Shown: positions 1 to 8,423 of the stretch, piece after piece
Numbering within the stretch: position 1 is the stretch's first letter
Layout: each line of letters begins with the position of its first letter
Source of the DNA: Guyanagaster necrorhizus
Lineage: Eukaryota > Basidiomycota > Agaricomycetes > Agaricales > Physalacriaceae
Direction: 5' to 3'
Length of the DNA stretch: 29,270 nucleotides
Assembly (NCBI RefSeq): GCF_019112545.1
Contig: NW_025064960.1
Span: 48,677 to 77,946 of the forward strand
The notes under the pieces: model-generated
Told to the model about the DNA's origin: nothing
Seen by the model: the letters and a program-made list of their open reading frames with translations, nothing else
Database searches by the model: none
Translations under genes and position numbers: made by a program

Positions 1-715
1 GTCCACTCATAGGACCAGATGCCAAGGTACGATCTGGGATGGCAAAGATGACAAGACCGGATTCATCAATATTCCATCTGTCCCGCATCGCATATTTCAC
101 CATAATGCTGTGAAGACGCACACGTTCTTTTTCCACTGCCATCATATCCACTGAGCCTGCTTCTCCATGCCGCCAAACCTCCTGAATCTTCCATGCCTTG
201 CAGAATGACCTCAACCATCCCTCTCCTTTCAAACACTGATCCTCTGGAATATTCATCAGATTTTCAATCCGATTTCGCTTCTCTATCAGCATTGCACCAG
301 TTACAGTCTCATCTCAGAGCTGCATATTCTGATACCAGGATGCAACAGCACGCTCCACATCAGGTCAGGTGACAATACGAGACTTTTTGGATGATAGTGC
401 ATTAGGGTTCTCATTTGCACACTGTTCAATTTTTGTACAAGATGCCAGTTTCCATGAAAGAGTTGATTGGGTAAAGAGCAGTGCACCTTCCTTTCGGTTT
501 GCGAAATGTGCCACAATGTCAGCATGTCGATGGGAAGGATGGTTATCAACATGTTTGAATACTACGAGCCAGTCTCCTGTTGTGAGGTGTGGGTGGGAGA
601 TCTGCTTTGGAGGCTGAGCTGATGATGTGTACATTGGGACTTTCTCCTTCTGTTTTGTATGCTCATATGGATTTCCAGGTTTAGCATGTGGTTTTCATGT
701 TGGTTCAGGAGGCAT
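1..715 (-). pseudogene. Pogo/Tigger-type DDE transposase pseudogene, 3' part beyond left edge
   Basis: Read from 715 downward, one frame stays in register to position 2 and contains the expected parts of a CENP-B/pogo transposase. First comes a basic N-terminus. Then a psq-like helix-turn-helix region has the segments DWLVVFKHVDNHPSHRHADI and HFANRKEGALLFTQSTLS. A CENP-B-type DNA-binding segment follows (GEGWLRSFCKAWKI, then HGEAGSVD). Last is the start of the DDE catalytic domain, WNIDESG, with the first catalytic Asp at about 65-67, followed by PDRTLASGP. The frame is broken by three TGA codons, at 695-697, 365-367 and 314-316, so it cannot encode a working protein. All three stops sit where the family usually has Arg, which fits CGA changed to TGA. 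Assignment to the pogo/CENP-B-like group is strong. The element's ends and its remaining catalytic residues are outside the window or not seen. Confidence 0.85.
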
Positions 716-1364
716 GTTTATAGAGATATAGGCTGTGTCACTTTACAATAATTTTTTTTGTGTTTGTCATAGTCCATACAAACAAATTATGTTCTTTATT
801 GTTCTAATATATGCATAATGTCATATCAGCTTACTATAATTTTCGATCTGACAATGCATATTCCTAACTAGAACCATATGCATTATGCAATATGCATTTC
901 TAGCCCATTTCCCTGCTCCCCAACTGCGTTCCAGCCCAATCCATATGCATTGTCAGAATTATGCATTTTGACATCATGCATTGTGAGATAGTCAACTGTA
1001 TATTTAAAAAGCACCTGATAAATGACATTGCTGCTGGCACAGCCTGCTCGTCATTCACAACACTAAATTTTTGATCAACGGGACCATGTGACTGGTGCAC
1101 GTGCCATGCGTCGCGTGAGGTGGAAGGAATGAGCCGTGTTTGTCTTGCAGCCAGTATCTGATGAGCCAATGCTACAGAAAGATATAGATTGTGGATTGAC
1201 TCGACAGCTTGTTTGTGACATTCAACTTCAAGTCTCGGTGAGTACGCATCGCTTACTTAATTGACATTGGAGTAACCAACTCGGATAACGGGAAGACAGT
1301 AGGGAGTCGCAAATGAAAACTTCACGTTTGTTATATATCGATAAAAGTAATTCGACGTCCTGCC
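716..1364. other. AT-rich non-coding stretch, possibly the end of the pogo-like element
   Basis: No reading frame here resembles a protein. The stretch lies just upstream of the transposase relic and just beyond the 3' end of the Dal5-like transporter. It holds the ATGCAT-rich segment described separately. It may contain the terminal region of the transposon, but I could not find matching terminal inverted repeats or a TA target duplication because the other end is off the window. Confidence 0.5.
811..981. repeat. Cluster of seven ATGCAT palindromes with a 14-bp inverted repeat
   Basis: The hexamer ATGCAT begins at 811, 854, 878, 892, 945, 961 and 976, seven times in 171 bp. A longer inverted repeat is also present: TCTGACAATGCATA at 847-860 and its exact reverse complement at 944-957, 83 bp apart. 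The cluster is upstream of a transposase of the CENP-B DNA-binding type. Sub-terminal binding repeats of that element are therefore one explanation. Another is a small unrelated MITE-like insertion. I see no clear element boundary. Confidence 0.6.
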
Positions 1365-3895
1365 TCAAAGAGTATACCGGAACTGATCCATACAATGAGG
1401 ATCGCATCTAGGCATGGAGATGAAGGAAGAACTCACATGAGGATTCTCAAAGTCCGTCATATCGGACTCTCCATTAATCTTACCTTGCATTTCCCTCTCC
1501 TCATCAGTTAGCCCATCCGTGAGCATAGCCTTGTCCCGACGTCTATTCCGCATCACGAGAGTCGTCCTCCAGGCTACGATAAGGCGCTTAATCAGTATGG
1601 GCTTTCCCGGTAATGAGAACTGCACGCACCAATGATGACGAGGAACTCTAGCCCGAAGCATATGCTGCATCCGATAACACCTGGCGTATAAGATGGCTAG
1701 AAAATTGAATTATGAAATTAATCAGAGAAAAGAGGGCAGGTGGCATACGGCGTCCTTCGTCTTGAATATCTGTGACCCGCACATGTTTCCGACGCAGTAA
1801 CTGTAGGGGACGCGTTGGACATTGAACGCAGAAGGAAAACAAGACAGCGCACCCGACAAACGTAAACGAGGAAGTCACAGTTCGTTTAGTACGGCCGGGA
1901 AGGTTCGAGGGAATGAGCGTCCACCCCAAGAACAGACTGAGAACGAAAGGGACCTGCCAGAGGTATTGGACAAGCGATTGGAAATTTGTGTTCGAAGATA
2001 TCTTACGGTCATGTAATACATCCCCCATTTCGTCCACTATTAGAGGCATTAGGATGGCATGGGTAAAACGAAGAAGAAGAGGACCTTGGTAGACGAACTT
2101 GTCTCGATGAGAGCCATTCCAAGGAAGCCGATGAATGGAGGAATCGTCGCAAAAGCCATGATGTACAGACGGAGGTTCTTCCACTTTGATGTAACCTATC
2201 GTTATGTCGGTTTCGCAGCGGTGTAGAGCAAAGAGCGGTGCAAACCAATCCAACGATGACGAAGATGACAACACTAGTCATACTTCGAGGAATCGTGTAT
2301 AAAATGACCTGGAGAGATGCTGTACAAGGATATAATTAATGACTACCGGTTGATATTGGACGAATATACGTACTAAAACCAAAACTCTTGTTAATGATAC
2401 TTCCGAAGGTTGTCAGGCCTCCATTAGGCACCTATGCATGCATCAACAAAAGTCCGTGTATCAAGCCATATGCCTACCGATGATAGAAAGGCGTTGATTC
2501 CAGCGAAATAAAACTAGATCAATCTCAGCATGACACGGGAAGACCGATGCTGGAAGCACATACACATGGATCGACCAAACACTCCTTAGCTTGGTCCCAC
2601 TTCCACACTTGGGTACCTGTCCTATCATGTCCACTCTGGTTCTCAAGGATCCTGGTATTGGCCATCCGTTTTTCCTCCTTCGTGAGCCAGGGAACTTCAG
2701 ATGGGGTACCGAGGAAGTACAGGCAAAGGATACCGGCGAGGATGGTGAGCGAGCCGAGGAACTGAAAACAGGTGAGCAGTCATTGGATGAAAGAAAGATG
2801 CGACGTACGTAAGACATATATCGCCACGCCTGAATGTTATCTCCATTATACTCAAGCGTACCGATTCCGTAGAGGGTTAGATCAGAAATGACACCGAAGC
2901 CTGCATTCGCGCTCTGTTGAACGCTAGTGTAAGCGTAGTAAATGGACACGAGAGAGGTGGAGACGAACTTGGAATACTAGGGCGCGAGAGGAATGTTCTC
3001 GTCTAGTGTACCAACTTCCGATTATAAGGATAAATCCCGGGCTGATACAACATTCGAAGAATCCTTGCAGGGCACGTAAGGCAATGAGCTGTTTAAAGTT
3101 CTTTGCTGCGGACTCGGTTAGCCTTTACGATGGCCGAGAGAAGTGAACAGAGGACAAACCAAAACCAACGCATAAGACGACGACACCCCAGCATATCTAT
3201 CAGAGTGTGTCAGAAAAATCAAGAGATAGAGTATGACTGTACCATATAGATCGACCTGCGTATAAGAGGTGGTTATTGATGGTGTCTCGACACGAGAACG
3301 GAAACGTACAGAGTCTTACCCATCCTCCATCGTTGAAGGAGAATATTGGACGGAAATTCGAAACACATGTAAGTGATGTAGAATATCGTCGTCAGCCTAA
3401 TCGAGAAGGTAAATGATTGGGATCGTAACATAGAAAATGGTGTTCTATAATCACCATGAGTACTGCTGCCCAACCAGGCCAGTATCCTCACGCAGACCGA
3501 ACGTCGCCATAGTGCCTGTAGGAGGTTCGCGGTCTGCAATCACATTCAGAGGAGTTTGACGCACTCAGGCCCGTCTTGTCAGATTGCTGAATACCATCTG
3601 ATAACGAATACATTAGCGTTAGACAATGCTGCATGCGAAGCTGTAGCGGCTCACAGCAAAGCCACATGAGCGGAAGGAGATAGCAATCCATCTTTCGTTT
3701 CAGCTTCTTGTATTGCTCTGGGGTGTACTCGGATACGATAGCGACTGTAAATGGTGTTCCAGTCAATATCTTGTATCCCCAACTGAAGTCGCGGAAAGAC
3801 CTACCTTCACTGTCATCTTGGGCCTCATAAACGACCGCCTCGACGACCACGTTCTTCTCGTCAAAGGAGGTCTTCTCTGGAGTTGCGGAGGACAT
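1365..3895 (-). CDS. Dal5/allantoate-permease-like MFS transporter, 20 exons
   Basis: A major facilitator superfamily anion:cation symporter of the Dal5 family. These are plasma-membrane permeases for organic anions such as allantoate, ureidosuccinate or vitamins; the substrate here cannot be told. The start is ATG at 3895 and the stop is TGA at 1365-1367. Splicing by hand with GT...AG introns keeps one frame throughout and gives about 511 aa. Family signatures in order: EYTPEQYKKLKRKMDCYLLP, GIQQSDKTGLS, REDTGLVGQQYSWLTTIFYI, FEFPSNILLQR, SPGFILIIGSWYTRREH, WLTKEEKRMA (central loop), VPNGGLTTFGSIINKSFGF, IPSNLPGRTKRTV, then a cytosolic tail ending ENPHFRYTL. Nineteen short introns are inferred. 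The last one (54 bp) and at least two others (60 and 57 bp) are multiples of three with no in-frame stop. No break was found. Exon borders are inferred from frame and family fit. Confidence 0.88.
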
Positions 3896-3942
3896 GGCAA
3901 GCTAACGGAGGACGAAAGCCGTGGCAAACATCAAAGAGTGTC

Positions 3943-3951
3943 CTATATAAA
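3943..3951 (-). promoter_or_regulatory. TATA-like box of the Dal5-like transporter
   Basis: On the minus strand the sequence reads TTTATATAG about 50 bp upstream of the ATG at 3895. The spacing is plausible for a fungal core promoter with a short leader. This is a motif match only. Confidence 0.45.
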
Positions 3952-5271
3952 CTCTAGGGCCGTTGACAATTGTTCTGATAGAAATCTGCCCTGCTTATCC
4001 TGCAGGAAGAACCGTCCTTATCATTCGTTTAGAACAGCATGGTATGAAGCTGCCTACAGGCTGCGGGAGCGAAGGGTCTTAGGGTCCTACGCCGATTGAT
4101 AGGAATGATAAAGCAGATACTAGAGGAACTAGAGGTGGATACTAGCAACTTATCAAATGAGGGCCTTCGGAAACAACAGGGAACCTAAGCAGGCCGGTAT
4201 CAGACAGGTACTATCGAAGAAAGGAGAATTGTGAACTGAAGAAAGAGAGCGTTCCGAGATGGAAAGGTTCCGAGAGAACTTGATTGGGAGTATTACGCAA
4301 GAAGACAGAACGGTAGCTGTCATAGATCTTGAAGGCGACCATCTTCCCGGTCAGTTAATAACAGAAACTGTCAAATCTTCTGCCACAGGAAGTGTCAATG
4401 TTACGTTGCTAAGCCAATCTAAGAAATCATACCGTCATCATTGAAATGGCTGAAACGACTTGGCGCTGCATCCTTTCAGTCAAAAGAAACAGGGAAAGCG
4501 TATCAGAAATGCTCAGAGGATTGCTAGAGGAAGCTATCTCGATTTTTTTCAGATAAGTGTGGTGACCTTGAGCGATACTGCCTCTCGCCACATGCTCTAG
4601 TTCCATAAAGGCAAAACGAAAGAGGAAGCGGCTACAGTCCGAGGTGCGTTGTTGAGGCTTATTTGCTAGTTGCTTGTTGCCTCCTACCGCCAGCAGTTCC
4701 TGCGTGCCCCCGTTTTCTGCGTCTCCCGCGCATTTTCGAGCGCGGAATACGATCTTCTTTCCTTGTATTCGTGTCGAAGCTCCGATGAAGACTGCCGCTT
4801 TCAAGCATACCGAGGCATCGGAGAATCCAGCGTCGACAAGCGAAGCTCAACACTCATAGAATGGAAGGGCTATCGTGCGCATGCTCCTTCTATTTCGATA
4901 TTTATTTCCCTCTAACTTTTCCAATAGTGGAGCGATGGTCGCACTAGTATTGGCTGAATTCTCGGCTGCCAAGATTCGCCCTTTCCTTCGCTTCCCAGGT
5001 TTTGTTCGACTTCCAGAAGAGCTCAGGCTTCGGGTCGCCTCACAATGTGCTGCAATACCGATGCATCGTCTCGTTTCAGCAAAGGGTGCTTAATTCAGAC
5101 AACGTCAAGTGAGCGCAAGTTTTGTCCAGTAAGCGCTATTCTATATCAATAATCTGCTGACACCTTCATCTCATCATGACCTCTTGCGCTCACTTAGGAA
5201 CTCGCTATCAAGGACACTCTTCTCTGGAGGATGACAGGCCGAGGTACCAGACCTCCGAACCCACCTCAGGA
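3952..5271. other. Intergenic region without a recognisable gene
   Basis: Several short open frames occur on both strands. The longest is a minus-strand frame of 125 codons at 4427-4804. None has a recognisable domain, signal peptide or convincing intron pattern, and none is matched by a second copy in the window. The region holds the upstream sequence of the Dal5-like gene and the 3' flank of hydrophobin H1. I see no repeat structure. Confidence 0.4.
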
Positions 5272-5717
5272 TCAGGTTGCGGCCATTGTGCAGTTCACTG
5301 CGGTGAAGGTTCCTGTAGCTCGTCCGTAAGGTTCATCATACCATACCTCAGAGAGCATCCGTGCTTACCGTCGTTCGCAGCGAAGATGTTGGTACTGCAG
5401 CATAGCTCCGTAGCAGTGGGGCTCGAACTAATATACATTGCGTTCAGTACTCGAGCCTCGACGACGCGCAGAAGAACGACGTACCAACTCACGGCCGCCT
5501 GGGCGATAACAATTCTTGGCAAGCTACAGCTAAACCCGACCAGTTTGGAGGGGTCGAGCGGTCCTGCGTCGACGTTCAAAGCAGCATTGTTGGCGTTGGC
5601 GACGCTCTCGCAACATTGGACGAGTTGGTTGTAGCCGGAGCACCGCTGTGTAGGGGTCACCGCTACTGTGAATGCCATAATGGTCAGAAGGAGGAGAGAG
5701 CGCAGGGCAGTGAGCAT
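5272..5717 (-). CDS. Class I hydrophobin H1, divergent, 3 exons
   Basis: A small secreted amphipathic coat protein of hyphal surfaces. The start is ATG at 5717 and the stop is TGA at 5272-5274. Exons are 5485-5717, 5369-5427 and 5272-5312, giving 110 aa. The N-terminus is a typical signal peptide (MLTALRSLLLLTIMAFTVAV). The eight-cysteine pattern C-CC-C-C-CC-C is complete: RCSG, QCC, GFSC, a cysteine split across intron 1, LCC and VNC. The first intron must use GTACGT at 5484 rather than the nearby GTGAGT. Only that choice keeps the frame, and it creates the fifth cysteine (TG|T). H1 shares little sequence with H2-H4, has a different intron layout, and ends in NCTMAAT instead of the P-I-N-x-G-L ending of the others. 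It is apparently functional. Confidence 0.85.
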
Positions 5718-6320
5718 ATTGTTGGAGGTGAGAAGGCAAGTGTTTGCAAGCTACTAGACGGATTTTATGTCTGATGACGCTTCGATAGATGTCATTTATG
5801 ATTGAATACCATGCGCTGTGGCGGCGTAAAAATGCCTAATTTCTGAAGAACTAGAAGATCTTAATGTCAAAGAAGAGGCATGGCACACATGGATGTTCCG
5901 TCTAATGTTTTTGCGAAGCGGATAAGCTTTCGGCAGATGGTATAAGGTTCGAGAATCGTTTTTTTTTTTTTGCAGAAACCGTGGTCCGATGTCTTACAGA
6001 ATGAGTTAAAGATGATAGAAGATGATAATTGCTTTTCGTGTGCGCCTAGACGCTAAATTGTGGTGCTGAAGGCCCAGGGTGGGACACAGGATGAGAATGG
6101 CAGCGTTGTATGCGGCCTCTATGACGTCGTTCATGCTTGGATCAAGAGTCGATATTTAACCTGTATTCTGGTTATTACAGTATATGACAGGTTTGCCTCG
6201 GCCAACTCGTTCGTCAGTAACATCTGCAAACCAGATTCTGAAAAGGGAACATGTTCAGACAGTGTACATTCTGCATATCGTAATATATCACTGAGAAGAT
6301 GGTCTCGAACCCAGAACCCA
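5718..6320. other. H1 upstream region and intergenic spacer
   Basis: No gene recognised. It contains the presumed promoter of H1 (minus-strand CATAAAATCC near 5762-5770, a weak TATA candidate) and a homopolymer run of about 13 T near 5960-5972. A tRNA-B-box-like segment begins near 6298 and overlaps the end of the F-box gene; it is reported under findings. Confidence 0.4.
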
Positions 6321-7735
6321 TTAGACCACCCTGCGCTTCATCTGTCCTATGAGACCATGCAAGTACGATGGCGGGACGTATGGGTTTGCAAACTGTGTTT
6401 GACCTGTCCTAGTCAGCAGCATATCCTTGACCATACTCTTACCAACATCATTCCATTGCCACATGAGGTCGAGCGAGTCCACATAAGGGAGGAACGATGA
6501 GTCCGTAGCGAGGCGCCAGATCAGTTCTCTCGAGATAGGGCAGTACGGTCGGTGCACAGGCAGGAGAGGGTCATGGACACCCAGGTGTCGGAGCTCTCTG
6601 AGAGGTTCCAAGATCGCTATGAGGTCTTTTACGTACATAGGAACCCCCCCGAGAATGAGACGCTCGATCCTGTGGGAGAATTCCGCGATTAAGTCTTGAG
6701 TGAGGTATTCCGCTTTGAATGGGTTCATGATGGGTCCGACGTAGATGATGGTCAGATCCCGGAGTCAGGGGAGAGAGACGCCACGCCGGTAGAGGGGAAG
6801 ATGTTCTTGGGTGATGTAGTTGAGGCAGATGGTTAATGAGACAAGGTTGGATTCTGACATGGAGATTGGTAAAAGGAGGTCCAGTGGGGGAGTGCCGTAC
6901 ATGGTCACATCGATGACATTGGGGAATACGGCCGTGTACTCAAGATCGAACGTTCGAAGAATGAGGTGGAGGATTTGGTGTGAGGGAACGAAACAGGTTG
7001 CTTTGGACGGACGTATTCTCCGAGATCTAACCAGCGAAGGTTCACGGCGGTGAGGAATGCACGAAATTCCCATACGTCGAAGGGCTTTACGCAGGTTAGT
7101 CGTTCGGGAGATGAAAGGTTTTTTAGTCCTTGGAAGATCTTGTAAAAATCTTTGAATCCAGAGGGAATGATAGATATGTAGAGTTCGCGCCAGCGAGGCG
7201 CCGTAGAACGGAGTGATGACATGACAGCAAACGTGTGATTTTTTCTAGGTTGTCCTGTCTTCAGCATGTCATCGTGCATCCGGAACAGGAAAACAGACAA
7301 TGGGCCCTCCTTTGCACGCCGAAGAGAAAACTCGATAAGCGCTGCGGGAATCGATACTTCAACCTCCCGGGTTTCTTGGTAGTCCTCGTCTCTTTTTATC
7401 AAGTATCGAAATGGAATAAAGATAAAACACCACAAGGAAGCGAGGGAATATGCTACGTCTCTCCAATGGACACACACATGAGAGATAGTGAGCATGCTGT
7501 ACGGAAAGTGGTCACCATGATAGTCGTCCACAGCAAGAATCAGGCTGTTAATCAAGCTAGTAAAGATTTCTTTTAGGATATCTTCAGAGACGCGATGGAT
7601 CGAAGCAGGCCTATCGGTAGGTGCAGCTAGGGAAGCCTTGAAAACGGGGTAATCAGTTGGAAATTGAGCGAGGAAAGCGACAGCACAGTTACCGTTCCTG
7701 GACGAAACGGTGGCGGACGAAAACGAGAGGAACAT
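6321..7735 (-). pseudogene. F-box protein gene, probably broken by a nonsense codon and a frame change
   Basis: The frame from ATG at 7735 encodes an F-box-like segment at about residues 45-100 (SIHRVSEDILKEIF, then TISHVCVHWRDVAYSLASLW). This is the usual layout of agaricomycete F-box proteins, which act as substrate receptors of SCF ubiquitin ligases. The C-terminal half looks like irregular leucine-rich repeats (RWLDLGEYV, LRTFDLEYTAVFPNVIDVT, SLTICL, RDLTIIYV, RIERLILGGVP). Two problems occur. Near 6980-6995 the coding sense moves to another frame. At 6765-6767 a TGA interrupts that second frame, which then continues without a break to a TAA at 6321-6323. Introns could be proposed to remove both (a 55-bp GTTTCG...GAG and a 72-bp GTGGCG...AAAG). 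They would delete repeat-like sequence and have poor donor sites, so I favour a pseudogene. Confidence 0.65.
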
Positions 7736-8219
7736 TCATATGGAGGATGATATCTAACGAGAATAAGATAAAGGCGGTCAAAGATGAAGAAGAGCCTACA
7801 TATAACGACTCATTTTGGATTATGCAGCACTTGGGAGTGTAAAATGAAGAGTTAATTCCTGAGATCGAAGTGATGTAAATACGAGGGGCTCAGGGGCTGC
7901 AATGGCTGTGTGAGCTGGAGAGCACTTAAAGGAAATGTTCATCGTAAAGGCAGATTCCAGGGGTAGGGAGTTTTTCATAGACCTCTGTGTGGACCTCAAA
8001 ACATTTACAATTTCTGTCAACACAGAGCTCTGCTCTGTCCACAAAGATGGACCACCAGTGCTGTCTCTGTCTCAGTGCTGATCTGAGGCTGAGGCTGATT
8101 CATGAGAGACATCAGCATCAGTGTCTCAGCTTCATTGTCACCTTCATCCTGCACCCCCAGGTGAGATGAGCTTTGCTTTCTCACTGTCATTCAATCCCTA
8201 ACTACTAATTCTGCCTCCT
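7736..8219. other. Non-coding region with short CT/GA-rich internal repeats
   Basis: This begins with the 5' flank of the F-box gene. At about 8048-8135 there are repeated CTCAG/GCTGA words in both orientations that could fold back on themselves. No terminal repeats or target duplications were identified and no protein is recognised. Confidence 0.35.
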
Positions 8220-8423
8220 CTATCTGTTGTCAGCAATCCTTATTGCCTGGTGAGGCTCTGCCTCCATTCCCATCTTAAGAAAGCTCATCCATACAGTTTC
8301 CGGCCTCATCACATCTAACCAATTTTCATCCAGTATTACTGTGTTCTTATTGTACAAGTCACTACCAAGCTTTTTTGTCACCCTCCGACCTCTCCCTTGT
8401 ATCACTACATAGCCGTTCACATG
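8220..8423 (-). other. Exon-like fragment of unknown protein
   Basis: The minus-strand frame from 8423 to a stop at 8220-8222 follows directly on a good splice acceptor (TTGCAG at 8429-8424) and has no ATG at its start. It therefore looks like the last exon of a gene, or a relic of one. The translation includes HVNGYVVIQGRGRRVTKK and NTVILDENWLDVMRPETVW followed by MSF. The W..V.P...MSF ending faintly resembles the ubiquitin-like domain found in many agaricomycete proteins. That is an impression, not an identification. I found no convincing upstream exon between 8430 and 9000. Confidence 0.3.

Noticed and set aside
4427..4804. 125-codon minus-strand frame with ATG start
   Set aside because: No domain, signal peptide, homologue or splice context; probably a chance frame.
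5960..5972. Run of about 13 T
   Set aside because: A simple homopolymer in intergenic DNA; nothing nearby indicates a retrotransposed poly-A tail.
8016..8135. Local palindromic words (ACAGAGCTCTG, GCTGAT...ATCAGC)
   Set aside because: Low-complexity CT/GA-rich sequence gives such matches easily. No paired ends or target duplication suggest a mobile element.
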